Assembly: GCF_024211255.1 (NCBI RefSeq)
Contig: NZ_JAMLDY010000016.1
Location: 21,094-85,093, forward strand
Direction: 5' to 3'
DNA length: 64,000 bases
Source of the DNA: Sphingomonas liriopis
GTDB taxonomy: Bacteria > Pseudomonadota > Alphaproteobacteria > Sphingomonadales > Sphingomonadaceae
Numbering within the stretch: the first letter of the stretch is position 1; every line of letters begins with the position of its first letter. The position numbers and the translations under genes were made by a program. Positions 39,726-48,655 of the stretch are shown here, one piece after another. The notes beneath the pieces are model-generated. The model worked only from the letters and a program-made list of their open reading frames with translations. It did no database searches and was not told the DNA's origin.

Positions 39726-40483
39726 TGCGCCGGTTCCATTCGGCCGGCGGTCAGAGTGTCCATGTCCATGCTCTCGAACTCATCGCCGTTGATGCGGAAC
39801 GTGAAGGTTTGGAAGCCGACGTAGCCGCCGAACCGGTTCTTGCCGTTGATGCTGCACTGGACGAAATAGCCGTACCGGCGGCGGCCCAGCATCGGCTTCA
39901 CCCATGCCGCTGGCCCCGGATCGCCGCACTTGATCTTCGCAGCGTCTGGATCGAAGAAGTTAGCGGCGACGTAGGCTTGAACGAGGGCCAGCGCCTGATC
40001 TTTCGTGGGCCGCGGCGCGAAGGCAACCCCGCCTATCATCTTGCTGACGCCGGCCTCGATCGACGCCTCTCGCGCGCAGGACGTCGCGGTCACGTCGGCT
40101 ACCGTCTCGGCGGCCTGTCCCGCTTGAGAGAGCGTGATCCGGATCGTCACGCCCCACTTGTTCATGACCGTGAGGACGTCCTTGTTGGCGCAGATGCCGC
40201 GGTCCCAAGCTGTTTCTTTCATGCTCTTCAGCGCCAGCGAACGCTCGACACCGGGCGCCGGGTCGAAGTTCACCAGCAGCAGGCGGGGTCCCACCGCGCC
40301 GCCGGTGAGCACGACCGGCCCTGCGTTTTTCCGCTTGAAGCTGTCGGCTGCGGCTTGGAGTGCTTTCTGAAGCTCCGGCGGGTTGCCGGGTGATTGTCCC
40401 AAAGCCGCAGCAGGAAGGCTGAGGAAGGCAGCCACGAGGGCGGCGGAGTATCGGGCGCACGTCGCCCATCGTTGTGCACGCAT
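39722..40483 (-). CDS. Hypothetical exported island protein
   Basis: This 253-residue protein starts at MRAQRWATCARYSAALVAAF (ATG 40481-40483) with a signal peptide ending near AALG; a GGGAG site lies just upstream. The mature part contains WDRGICANKDVLTVMNKWGV and GRRRYGYFVQCSINGKNRFG, with several cysteines that could form disulfides. No family recognised. Coupled to the DUF4230-like gene, so the two probably act together in the envelope. Confidence 0.68.
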   Translation of the reverse strand: MRAQRWATCARYSAALVAAFLSLPAAALGQSPGNPPELQKALQAAADSFKRKNAGPVVLTGGAVGPRLLLVNFDPAPGVERSLALKSMKETAWDRGICANKDVLTVMNKWGVTIRITLSQAGQAAETVADVTATSCAREASIEAGVSKMIGGVAFAPRPTKDQALALVQAYVAANFFDPDAAKIKCGDPGPAAWVKPMLGRRRYGYFVQCSINGKNRFGGYVGFQTFTFRINGDEFESMDMDTLTAGRMEPAQ

Positions 40484-41073
40484 GGTGTTCTCCCGTTGGT
40501 GATGATGGTGGATGTGCTGCGGACGCGCGGCGTCGCGCCGGGGCGAAGGGTTCGCGCCGACGTGCCGTGTGTGTGCCGCATCTTTGTCGTCGCCCCGTTG
40601 CAGAGCGACCTTCGGCTTAGACCCTCGTGCCGCCCCTATGTACCTCTCGGGAGCGGCGGCCGAAGCCGGATGTTCGAAACCTGACCGTAGGCACAGGCGC
40701 ATGCGCCTTTACCGTTGCCGGCTGGACATACGCGCATGCCACCCGGCCTCGAACATGCGTTCGCGACCGAGTTCCTACAGGTTGAGGTTTCGACGCCCCG
40801 CCCCCCGGCTTTCACGAGGGGCTCGACGATCATGGGAGGCCGGCGGGCGGATCGCAATAGCCCTTCGCGGGCGCGGCGATCGGGTGCCTGTCGACCTCCA
40901 TATAAGATGGTCGGGTTTGCGCGTCTGAGCATGCAGCCAGGAGCCCGCACTGGCTGCTAATTCTCGTCACGCTATTTCCAAACGCGGTCGTTTTGATGCG
41001 GACTTTTGACACTCGGACGCCCGCAGAAAACCGATCATTTACCGGCAGCGTCAAACCGTCCGGTTCTGACACC
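40484..41073. other. 590-bp stretch without supportable gene
   Basis: Only short overlapping frames in several directions are present, none with a good ribosome site or family pattern. It contains the promoter region of the exported protein gene and the 3' flank of the helicase gene. I see no RNA gene or clear repeat. Confidence 0.5.
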
Positions 41074-43401
41074 TCAATTGATTGAGCCTGAGGCTATCAT
41101 TCCGGCCGATATTGCCGCTTCTAGCACAGTGTTGGGCGTCCCACCCCGATTGATCGCAACAACTACCCTAAAGCGAGCACGCGAAACGCTAAGATAAATT
41201 TCGCGCAAAACCTGCTGTTCCAAGGCCGCGGCCAGTGGTGGGTTATTTACTACCCGTGGTGGCATAATTCCCTGCTCAAGACCGACGAGGAGCACTGCGT
41301 CAAACTCCTGACCACCAATGAATGAAGGTCGACTCAGAATAACAAGCGGCTGGTCTGGTACGACTTTTTCACCACGCTGGGTAATGACATGAAGCGGTAG
41401 CTCTGACTCCTCAAACGCTTCCACTAAATCCTTCCAGTAGGTCTCTGCATGGCAAATGACTGCGATTTGTCGTATGTTTTTAGACCTGAGTCGTTTAACG
41501 GACCGGACGAGGAACCGCGGATAGGTCTGGTCCTCGCTTCTGGTAATTATTACTGGTGGGCTTGCCAGAGCATGACTTGATAGGACTGAAGCGTCGTCAG
41601 CGTCGGTAAAGTCGGGAAATTCGCTTCCAAACAGGTCAGTGGTTCTTTGAATTACAAAGAATGCTAGCGCTATGATCTCCTTAGTCGACCTGTGGTTAGA
41701 TGGCAGTTTTTCACTTTCAACATCTGTGATGCCAAGCGATCCAAGCCCGGCAGCGGAGAGCCCAAACGGCTCTTGCGCTTCATCAAGCGCCAAAGCAATC
41801 GGAACGTGCTTAACAGCTGCATTTGAAAGAAGAGGGAATACCCGCCTTTCATTTTCATTGAATAGCTGAGCTTCATCCACAAGTACTAAGTCAAAACCCT
41901 CTGATTTTCTTTTTAGCTCCCATACTGGTGTTTTTAACCTTCCTGCGAGGGACAAGGCTATGTCATCAGAGTCAAGCATGCCGAATTGTTCGAACACCAC
42001 TGCGTGATATGCCTCGAAGCAGTCAAACACGACTGATCGCTCGACCTGCGAAAGGATGCGGTGGAAGCGGCTGAACGGGGTATCGGCATTGATATACCTG
42101 TCACGCTCTTCTGTGAGCCCACGCCCCTTAATCACGGCGGATATCTCAGACATAACAAGGACGGCAAAAGCTGAGAACAGCTCTTCCTCGGCCCACACCT
42201 GCTTGAGTAGGCCACTTTCCTCAAATAGTTGGGGACGGGTGTCTAGTACTTGACGGAGAGCGGCGCGTATCTGCTCCGACTGGAACTCCTTTGTCTTCTG
42301 AGCATCGCGGTCGATAACCATCTGCTCACTTATTTCAATCTTTTGCCTTCCATACTCGCTAAGGGTCGTTACAATGAGCTCGTGCTTTGACCCGGTGAGG
42401 AACTCCTCTCCGCCCAAGGCTCTAAAGCGGTCTGCAACCGTTGCAGCCATCGCAGCATTGTGGACAATATAGGCTACCTTGATAGAATGACCCGTAGCTT
42501 GTCGACACTGAAGAAACCTTAATGCGATCAATTGCATGAGCAGTGTTTTACCTGATCCTGCAGGCCCGATAATTCGCATTGGATGGCCGTGAAGGACATC
42601 AACGGAAAGGGCGCGGCGCTGTGACGGGTTTAATACCCCACTGCCGAGCCAGTCCTGGTACGTCCAATGTATAGTCTCATATGGGTTTACAACCCTATCA
42701 CTTTGCACATTATTTGTATTAACTGTTATGCTCGCAAGAAATCCGGTGTCTACATCTGTTGGAGCAACCGCTGCTCGCAGTTCGGAGAACTGTTGATCCT
42801 CCAAGGCAGGGCGTCGAGTGTGCTTATCTGCCAGTCCATCACATAACTCGATCAGCGCGGGCACTTTTCGGAGTTCGGGCTCAATGCCGTTGGTTAACTC
42901 ATCGAAATCATGCTCCGGCCCGATACCAATGAGCGCTTTTGATGTTAGACCGCTAAAGCCTGGTGCGGCCTCATAGTAGCATATGGATAGTTTTCGGGCG
43001 TCGTTCCCGCGCCCTGCAAGGCAAGTATGTGATCCATTGGGTCTTGCACGATGTATAAAATCACCTTCTATCATTAGACCTTGTAGGCGCTGGCTAATAA
43101 CGTAAAAAAAGCGCTCGATTACCTGTGGCGCGATTTCCGGATGTTGCTTGATTGAAAGACACCCTTCGAGGCGGAATATGCCCCAACTCTCACTACCAGT
43201 GTTAGAGAGGTACTCTGCATTCCAAATTGCTATAATGCGGCTATCTTCGGACCCGGACAGTCTTAACGGTCCGGTGGCCAGATCGGCGCGCGAAAGGCCG
43301 GACAAGTCTGCATTGATGAGAGTATCCGCAAGTGCGCTTAACACGCCAGGATGTGCCAGCAGCCATGAGCAGGTTTCTCGTGTGACGCCAACATATTCCA
43401 T
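41074..43401 (-). CDS. Large SF1 (UvrD/DUF2075-like) helicase of a two-gene unit
   Basis: This 775-residue protein has an uncharacterised N-terminal domain (residues 1-255) and an SF1 helicase core. The core has the Q-motif-like LNPSQRRAL, Walker A GPAGSGKT (about 279-286), Walker B LVLVDEAQ (about 505-512), motif III-like ALDEAQEPFG, motif IV-like LPSNHRSTKE, and the C-terminal QVLREIYLSVSRARF (motif VI). Its start overlaps the stop of the upstream gene by one base (TGATG), so both are made together. The base composition is clearly richer in A/T than the chromosome. Helicases with extra domains in such pairs are common in phage-defence systems; that function is inferred. Confidence 0.85.
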   Translation of the reverse strand: MEYVGVTRETCSWLLAHPGVLSALADTLINADLSGLSRADLATGPLRLSGSEDSRIIAIWNAEYLSNTGSESWGIFRLEGCLSIKQHPEIAPQVIERFFYVISQRLQGLMIEGDFIHRARPNGSHTCLAGRGNDARKLSICYYEAAPGFSGLTSKALIGIGPEHDFDELTNGIEPELRKVPALIELCDGLADKHTRRPALEDQQFSELRAAVAPTDVDTGFLASITVNTNNVQSDRVVNPYETIHWTYQDWLGSGVLNPSQRRALSVDVLHGHPMRIIGPAGSGKTLLMQLIALRFLQCRQATGHSIKVAYIVHNAAMAATVADRFRALGGEEFLTGSKHELIVTTLSEYGRQKIEISEQMVIDRDAQKTKEFQSEQIRAALRQVLDTRPQLFEESGLLKQVWAEEELFSAFAVLVMSEISAVIKGRGLTEERDRYINADTPFSRFHRILSQVERSVVFDCFEAYHAVVFEQFGMLDSDDIALSLAGRLKTPVWELKRKSEGFDLVLVDEAQLFNENERRVFPLLSNAAVKHVPIALALDEAQEPFGLSAAGLGSLGITDVESEKLPSNHRSTKEIIALAFFVIQRTTDLFGSEFPDFTDADDASVLSSHALASPPVIITRSEDQTYPRFLVRSVKRLRSKNIRQIAVICHAETYWKDLVEAFEESELPLHVITQRGEKVVPDQPLVILSRPSFIGGQEFDAVLLVGLEQGIMPPRVVNNPPLAAALEQQVLREIYLSVSRARFRVVVAINRGGTPNTVLEAAISAGMIASGSIN

Positions 43402-44294
43402 CAGCCGTCTACCTCTTGTACGTAAGTCTCAACAGTTTGAGCTGAGAAATCAGGTGACCCAACTCGATTATACAGCGCTGAAAACCGTGTTAAAAGGTCC
43501 GCTAGAAAAGCCGGCTTTAATGCGGCGAGCTTAACCGGCCTCGCGTTTCCAAATGCAACGCGCAACGCTGGTGCAAGACTCATCAGGTCAAGAGAATGGG
43601 TCCATGATGCATCAGCACTCTCTTGGGCTCGACTTAGCACTCTTACAGGAATCGTGATAGGATAACGAAACAACACAACCGAGTGATTTGGAACTGCGCT
43701 AAACACCAGGTCTTGTCTGTCATGTGGCAAAAAGTGGAGAGCTGGAGAATAGCTGTTCTGTACTATTCTCTCTTTTATTTTACCCCACTCTGACCCGTAT
43801 AGAGCGAAAAGCTTATCCGAAGGAATTTGAATTAGCTCAGAATCTCTGATACATCTCAATATATCTGCACCAGCAAGCACGCGATCAATTGCTGAGTTGA
43901 TCTTTGCGCTCCTTTGCTGCGCTGATCTGAACGCTTTCAGGTCGCTTTCCAGCCTTGCGATCTCATCTTCGGGTGGGACGATATAGCTATTTCCCGTCCA
44001 ACTTACGGTTGTCTCGCATGGAATCACCCCGAGGGCCGCGACCAACTTCTCGACTAGTCCGGGAAGAGCGGCATCCATCGAAAAAAAGGATCGAAGGGGA
44101 ATGATGGGCAGGTACGTAAGCGTATCAGACTTTTGCCAAGAGAGGTCGCATGCCGGGGTGATGATGATGCCGCAGCATGACTCCTGGCCGAGCGTGCCGA
44201 AGGCGGGAAGGTTGCGCCAAATATCACCACATTCATGAGCAAGGCCGGGGAGGGTGTCGTAGTACGTTGTAGAATCTACTCTTCGAAGAACCAC
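43401..44294 (-). CDS. Unknown partner protein of the SF1 helicase
   Basis: This 297-residue soluble protein has a notable GIIITPACDLSWQKSDTLTY near residue 45, an EIARLESDLKAFRSAQQRSA helix near residue 115, and SVVLFRYPITIPVRVLS near residue 205. No signal peptide or membrane segment is seen, and I do not recognise a nuclease motif. It is translationally coupled (TGATG) to the helicase gene downstream and shares its AT-richer composition, so the pair was probably acquired as one module. Confidence 0.75.
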   Translation of the reverse strand: MVLRRVDSTTYYDTLPGLAHECGDIWRNLPAFGTLGQESCCGIIITPACDLSWQKSDTLTYLPIIPLRSFFSMDAALPGLVEKLVAALGVIPCETTVSWTGNSYIVPPEDEIARLESDLKAFRSAQQRSAKINSAIDRVLAGADILRCIRDSELIQIPSDKLFALYGSEWGKIKERIVQNSYSPALHFLPHDRQDLVFSAVPNHSVVLFRYPITIPVRVLSRAQESADASWTHSLDLMSLAPALRVAFGNARPVKLAALKPAFLADLLTRFSALYNRVGSPDFSAQTVETYVQEVDG

Positions 44295-44685
44295 AATACC
44301 TCTACCTTTGGTCGGAACGTCGGAGCATAAACCAAGCTAGCCGATCTGGCGAAGGAAGGTCCACCGCGTTGGCGTTAGGATACCCTTGAAGTGTGACAAC
44401 CGAGCGGTTGTGGCACCGCGCCAATGCGGGGCTTTTGGCCCGGCGACACTTAGACGGCAGCGACATTCAGCCGTGCCGCCGCAGCCACCAGCCGCGTTTT
44501 CATTAAATCCTCTCCTTAGGCCGAAGTACGATGGTCGTACAATCGATGAAAGAGTCAGCACGAGCAAGCCGCTAGCCGCCTACCCTATTCAAAACTACCC
44601 CACATAGGACCCACGTGGGCTGCCCTTGATAAGGGGCCTCCGCCGGACGTGTACCCGCAAGCTGCTGAAAGTGCCGTGAGACGGA
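44295..44685. other. 391-bp stretch without supportable gene
   Basis: Upstream region of the helicase pair, expected to hold its promoter. A 76-codon frame at 44337-44567 on the minus strand lacks a ribosome site and family pattern. Nothing else was recognised. Confidence 0.45.
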
Positions 44686-44732
44686 TGGTGCCGCTTGCAG
44701 GCCTCGAACCTGCGACCCCCGCACTTCGAATG
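44686..44732 (-). tRNA. 3' half of a tRNA-Thr gene (remnant, not a complete tRNA)
   Basis: On the minus strand the sequence runs from an anticodon loop TTCGAAG through GCAGG-TTCGAGG-CCTGC (a perfect T arm) to AAGCGGC, discriminator A and encoded CCA. It matches the 3' half of alphaproteobacterial tRNA-Thr(CGT) as I remember it, with about three changes, including two in or beside the anticodon loop. The matching 5' acceptor GCCGCTT and a D arm are missing. This is the usual form of an attachment-site remnant. Confidence 0.6.
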
Positions 44733-44790
44733 AGATGTCCTCCCGAGGGTGCGTGGGTAAGATTCCCATCAGCTACCCACCGAGAGGCAC

Positions 44791-44910
44791 TTACGGAAGG
44801 AGCAGCGACGCATCCCCGTAGGAGTAGAAGCGGTAGCCGTGCGCAATGGCGTGAGCGTAGGCCGCCTGCATCCGCTCGCATCCCATCAGCACCGATGCCA
44901 GCATGGGCAG
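44791..44910 (-). pseudogene. Second queA 3'-end copy (internal island boundary)
   Basis: This 120-bp block encodes [20 protein letters not shown], then [17 protein letters not shown] and a TAA stop. It aligns without gaps to 32897-33016 (about 100 of 120 bases by hand count) and to the queA end at 45095. Similarity ends at 44910. It probably marks the end of one element and the start of a 184-bp remnant of another. Confidence 0.82.
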
Positions 44911-45094
44911 CCCTATTGCGGCACCTTTAAGATTTCAGCGCTTTCCGCTGAGAGGCGTCAAATCACGCTGTCGTAAATGGCTTATCTCGGGTTATCTGCC
45001 GCTCCCACGGTCAGTCTTGTTGGAGAGGTCAGGCCGGCGGCTCCTTGTTAAAGGCGCGTGTAAGCTCGCCTACCACCACCCATCCAGGAGTACT

Positions 45095-46120
45095 CTACGG
45101 AAGCAACAGCGAAGCATCGCCGTAAGAGTAGAAACGATAGCCATTCTCTATCGCATAAGCGTAAGCGTCTTTCATCCTATCCAGCCCCATCAGCGCCGAA
45201 ACCAGCATGAACAGGGTCGATTTGGGCAGGTGGAAGTTGGTGAGCAGGCCGTCGATGCCGCGGAATGTGTAGCCCGGGGTGATGAAGATCGCGGTGTCGC
45301 CCTCGAACGGGGCGATGCGGCCGTCGGTTTGCGCGGCGCTTTCGATCAGGCGAAGCGAGGTGGTGCCGACCGCGATCACCCGGCCGCCGGCGGCGCGGAC
45401 GGCGTTGAGGCGGTCGGCGGTTGCAGCGTCGATGCGGCCCCATTCTGCGTGCATGCGATGGTCGGCGGTATCGTCCGCCTTGACGGGGAGGAAGGTGCCG
45501 GCGCCGACATGAAGCGTCAGCGTCTCGTGACCGATACCCGCCCCGGCAAGCGCGGCGATCAGCGCCGGCGTGAAGTGCAGCGCTGCGGTGGGCGCGGCGA
45601 CGGCGCCCGGTTCGGCGGCGAACATCGTCTGGTAATCGGCGGCGTCCCGCGCATCGGTGGGGCGCTTGGCGGCGATATAGGGGGGCAACGGCATGCGGCC
45701 GGCGCGGTCGAGCAGCAATTCGACCGGCTCGTCGCCGGCGAAATCGAGCGCGAAGCTGCCGTCCTCGCCGCGGTCCGAGGCGGTGGCGATCACCCCGGCG
45801 CCGAAGTCGATTGCGTCACCGTCGCGCAGCCGCCGGGCGTTGCGGATGAAGGCACGCCAGCGTCGCGGCCCTTCGCGCTTGTGCAGCGTCGCGCCGATCT
45901 TCGCATCACCGCGCGTACCCTCGAGCTGTGCCGGGATGACGCGCGTGTCGTTGAACACCAGGCAATCGCCCGCGCGCAGCTGGCCGGGCAGGTCGCGCAC
46001 CGACAGATCGCGCGTGTCCGCGCCGTCGAGCACGAGCAGGCGCGCGGCGTCGCGCGGCACCGCCGGCCGCAGCGCGATACGCTCCGGCGGCAGGACGAAA
46101 TCGAACAGGTCGACCTTCAC
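45095..46120 (-). CDS. queA: S-adenosylmethionine:tRNA ribosyltransferase-isomerase
   Basis: This 341-residue enzyme transfers and isomerises the ribosyl group of SAM to make epoxyqueuosine at tRNA position 34. The N-terminal [20 protein letters not shown], the [14 protein letters not shown] and [15 protein letters not shown] motifs, and the C-terminal [15 protein letters not shown] are all standard. The GTG start overlaps the peptidyl-prolyl isomerase stop (GTGA, 46117-46120). Its last 30 codons use A/T-richer synonyms than the rest, consistent with replacement by the element's own copy on insertion. Confidence 0.97.
   Translation of the reverse strand: MKVDLFDFVLPPERIALRPAVPRDAARLLVLDGADTRDLSVRDLPGQLRAGDCLVFNDTRVIPAQLEGTRGDAKIGATLHKREGPRRWRAFIRNARRLRDGDAIDFGAGVIATASDRGEDGSFALDFAGDEPVELLLDRAGRMPLPPYIAAKRPTDARDAADYQTMFAAEPGAVAAPTAALHFTPALIAALAGAGIGHETLTLHVGAGTFLPVKADDTADHRMHAEWGRIDAATADRLNAVRAAGGRVIAVGTTSLRLIESAAQTDGRIAPFEGDTAIFITPGYTFRGIDGLLTNFHLPKSTLFMLVSALMGLDRMKDAYAYAIENGYRFYSYGDASLLLP
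45184..45214 (-). other. Right attachment-site core within queA
   Basis: This 31-bp block matches 32986-33016 at 30 of 31 positions and 44880-44910 less well. It begins GCCCCATCAGCGCCGA and ends CCAGCATGAACAG. Sequence identity between the left and right boundaries ends sharply at its queA-internal edge, so strand exchange probably occurred within it. Confidence 0.7.
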
Positions 46121-46848
46121 TTGGGCGTGCGGGCGGCCTTGGGGGTCGGCTTGGGCGCGGGCTTGGCAGGCGCACGCTTGGGGGCGGCGGTGCCGGCCGG
46201 GCCGACGCCGGGCAGCGTCACGGGGGCGCCGAGCGTCACCGGGGCGGGCGCCGCGACCGGCGTATAGGGCGGCGGATTGTCGGCGGCGATCGCGGCGCGG
46301 ACGATCTTGGTCGGGTCCGTCGGCGGCTCGCCGCGCTCGATCGCATCGACATACTGCATGCCGTCGATCACCCGGCCGAAGACGGTGTATTTCTTGTCGA
46401 GGCTGAGCCGCGGCTGGAAGACGATGAAGAACTGGCTGTTGGCGCTGTTTACCGCATCGGCGCGCGCGGCGGAGACGGCGCCGCGGACGTGCGGCAGATA
46501 GTTGAATTCGGCATCGACGTTGGGCAGCGTCGATCCGCCGGTGCCGTCGCCCTTAGGATCCCCGCCCTGCGCCATGAAGCCGTCGATGACGCGGTGGAAG
46601 GCGAGACCGTTATAGAAGCCTTGGCGGGTCAGCGCCTTGACGCGTTCGACCATCTTGGGCGCGACGTCGGGACGCAGCCAGATGGTGACGCGGCCGCCGT
46701 CCGACAGGTCGAGCAGCCAGAGGTTCTCCTTGTCCGTGGTCAGCGGTGGGGTCGCGCGCCCCGGCATGTCGACGGGCACGTTCTGCGCCGCGGCGGGGAT
46801 GGCGAGCAGGCAGAGGAGAAACGCGAACAGACGGGCGAACGGACGCAT
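46117..46848 (-). CDS. Periplasmic cyclophilin-type peptidyl-prolyl isomerase
   Basis: This 243-residue protein has a signal peptide ([15 protein letters not shown]) and a cyclophilin domain (about residues 40-195) with [20 protein letters not shown] and [11 protein letters not shown]. It ends in a Pro/Ala/Lys-rich tail ([20 protein letters not shown]). It should catalyse proline isomerisation in exported proteins. It lies upstream of queA with a 4-bp overlap, an arrangement that couples the two genes. Confidence 0.93.
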   Translation of the reverse strand: MRPFARLFAFLLCLLAIPAAAQNVPVDMPGRATPPLTTDKENLWLLDLSDGGRVTIWLRPDVAPKMVERVKALTRQGFYNGLAFHRVIDGFMAQGGDPKGDGTGGSTLPNVDAEFNYLPHVRGAVSAARADAVNSANSQFFIVFQPRLSLDKKYTVFGRVIDGMQYVDAIERGEPPTDPTKIVRAAIAADNPPPYTPVAAPAPVTLGAPVTLPGVGPAGTAAPKRAPAKPAPKPTPKAARTPK

Positions 46849-46981
46849 GGGATTTCCAACCTAGGTGATGCCGGGCGGCTTAGAGCAAATCGCCGATTGC
46901 ACCAAACCGAACATCGTGGCGCGAATGGGGCAGGGGGCGCTTATCGTGTCGGTCGGGGTCGGTCGACCGCCGGAAGGGCTC

Positions 46982-47089
46982 CGTCACCCCGGACTTGTTC
47001 AGGGGTCCACTTCCCGGCCGGGCGAGGGACAAGAGGGTCGAGCTTCGCGGTTGCGGCACGGTGGACCCCGGAACAAGTTCGGGGTGACG
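46982..47089. repeat. Dispersed palindromic repeat, CCCCGGAACAAGTCCGGGG family
   Basis: Arms CCCCGGACTTGTTCAGGGGT and ACCCCGGAACAAGTTCGGGG in opposite orientation, between coaD and the isomerase gene. Confidence 0.8.
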
Positions 47090-47132
47090 GGGGAGGTGGG
47101 GCGAGGGGGTGGCCCGAGCATGCCGGGGCGGA

Positions 47133-47639
47133 TCAGCTGCCCCTGCGGCCCATCACCTCGACGCGGGCGACGACTTCCTCGCAGACCGCGGGCGTGACGA
47201 AGCGGCCGATCGGGCCGCCGAACATGGCGATTTCCTTGACGAGGCGGCTGGCGATCGGCTGCAGCGCGACGTCGGCCATCAGGAACACCGTCTCGACCCG
47301 CGGATTGATCTGCTGGTTCATGCCGGCCATCTGATATTCGTATTCGAAGTCGGCGACGGCGCGCAGGCCGCGGATGATGACTTTCGCGCCTTCGCGCTCG
47401 GCGAAGTCCATCAGCAGCGAGTCGAACGCGACCACGTCGATCGCGCCGGCGATGTCCGCCACCTCGCGCCGGACGATCGCCATGCGTTCGTCGATCGTGA
47501 ACATCGGCGATTTCGACGGATTGGTGGTGACGCCGATGACCAGCCGGTCGACCAGCTTGGCGCCGCGGCGGATGATGTCCATGTGCCCCAGCGTCACGGG
47601 GTCGAATGTGCCGGGATAGACGCCGATCCGCTCTGTCAT
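47133..47639 (-). CDS. coaD: Phosphopantetheine adenylyltransferase
   Basis: This 168-residue enzyme makes dephospho-CoA from 4'-phosphopantetheine and ATP, the fourth step of CoA synthesis. The N-terminal GVYPGTFDPVTLGHMDI contains the TxGH nucleotidyltransferase motif, and the C-terminal part has the ISSR/K-like SRLVKEIAMFGG. The length is normal for the family. It lies between ispA and the isomerase gene in a housekeeping run on the minus strand. Confidence 0.97.
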   Translation of the reverse strand: MTERIGVYPGTFDPVTLGHMDIIRRGAKLVDRLVIGVTTNPSKSPMFTIDERMAIVRREVADIAGAIDVVAFDSLLMDFAEREGAKVIIRGLRAVADFEYEYQMAGMNQQINPRVETVFLMADVALQPIASRLVKEIAMFGGPIGRFVTPAVCEEVVARVEVMGRRGS

Positions 47640-47676
47640 TGCGATATCCCTTTGAAATTTATTGATTCTTGATAAT

Positions 47677-47743
47677 CCGTTCGTGCTGAGCTTGTCGAAG
47701 TACGGTGAGTCTCAATGCCCTTCGACAGGCTCGAGGTGAACGG
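47677..47743. repeat. Dispersed palindromic repeat, CTGTCGAAG family
   Basis: Arms CGTTCGTGCTGAGCTTGTCG and CTTCGACAGGCTCGAGGTGA, between ispA and coaD. Confidence 0.75.
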
Positions 47744-47760
47744 GTGGAGGTGTCGTCGTC

Positions 47761-48651
47761 CTACCGATCCCGTTCGACGACGTAGCGGGCGATGGCGCGC
47801 AGCACGTCGGCTTCGGGACCGTAGGCGTGCAAATGCTGCACCGCCTGGTCGACCAGCATGCGGCATTGTTCGCGCGCGCGGGTCACGCCGAGCAGCGACA
47901 GGAACGTCTCCTTGCCCGCCTCCGCATCCTTGCGCAGCGCCTTGCCGACCACCGCCTCGTCGCCCTCCGCATCGAGCAGGTCGTCGGCGATCTGGAAGGC
48001 GAGGCCAAGGTCGTGCGCATAGCCGCGCAAGGACCGCCGCCCTTCGGGCGCGACGCGGCCGAGGATCGCGCCCATCTCGACCGAGACGCCAATCAGCGCG
48101 CCGGTCTTCATCTGCTGCAACCGGGTGACGGTGGCGAGGTCGAAGCGAGAACGTTCGGCGACCAGGTCCATCATCTGCCCGCCCGCCATGCCGCCGGGGC
48201 CCGACGCGCGGGCGAGTTCGAACACCAGTTCGGCGCGGACGAAGGGGTCGGGATGCGTCGCGGGATCGGCGAGCACCTCGAACGCCAGCGCGTGCAGGCA
48301 GTCGCCCGCCAGGATCGCGGTCGCCTCGTCATACGCCTTGTGCACCGTCGGCTTGCCGCGGCGCAGGTCGTCGTCGTCCATCGCCGGCAGATCGTCGTGG
48401 ATCAGCGAATAGACGTGGATCGCCTCGACCGCGGTGGCGACGTCGCCCGAACAGTCGCGATCCACCCCGAACAGATCGGCGGTGGCGCACAGCAGCAGCG
48501 GGCGCAGCCGCTTGCCGCCGCCGATCGCGGCATGGCGCATCGCGTGGTACAGATCGGCGCGGGGATCGTCGGGCACGGCGAGCAGCCGGTCGAAGCGCGC
48601 GTCGATGTCCGCGGAAACGCGCGCGAGCGCGGCGTCGAGCGGCGTGGTCAC
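47761..48651 (-). CDS. ispA: Short-chain polyprenyl (farnesyl) diphosphate synthase
   Basis: This 296-residue prenyltransferase condenses isopentenyl diphosphate with allylic diphosphates. The first Asp-rich motif is LIHDDLPAMDDDDLRRG and the second FQIADDLLDAEG; GGGKRLRPLLL is the IPP-binding region. The GTG at 48649-48651 (VTTPLDAALARVSADI) is 4 nt after the xseB stop and gives the usual length. Pairing with xseB is a widespread arrangement. Product chain length (C15 or C20) cannot be fixed by eye. Confidence 0.94.
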   Translation of the reverse strand: MTTPLDAALARVSADIDARFDRLLAVPDDPRADLYHAMRHAAIGGGKRLRPLLLCATADLFGVDRDCSGDVATAVEAIHVYSLIHDDLPAMDDDDLRRGKPTVHKAYDEATAILAGDCLHALAFEVLADPATHPDPFVRAELVFELARASGPGGMAGGQMMDLVAERSRFDLATVTRLQQMKTGALIGVSVEMGAILGRVAPEGRRSLRGYAHDLGLAFQIADDLLDAEGDEAVVGKALRKDAEAGKETFLSLLGVTRAREQCRMLVDQAVQHLHAYGPEADVLRAIARYVVERDR

Positions 48652-48655
48652 CCGA

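Noticed and set aside
40830..41072. 80-codon minus-strand frame in the 590-bp island gap
   Set aside because: No start-site signal or similarity, and other frames of similar length overlap it.
44337..44567. 76-codon minus-strand frame
   Set aside because: No ribosome site, no family pattern and no neighbour that suggests a role.
44649..44930. 93-codon plus-strand frame encoding LAGLEPATPALRMRC
   Set aside because: This peptide pattern is a known artefact of translating tRNA sequence; the DNA is the tRNA-Thr fragment and a queA copy on the other strand.
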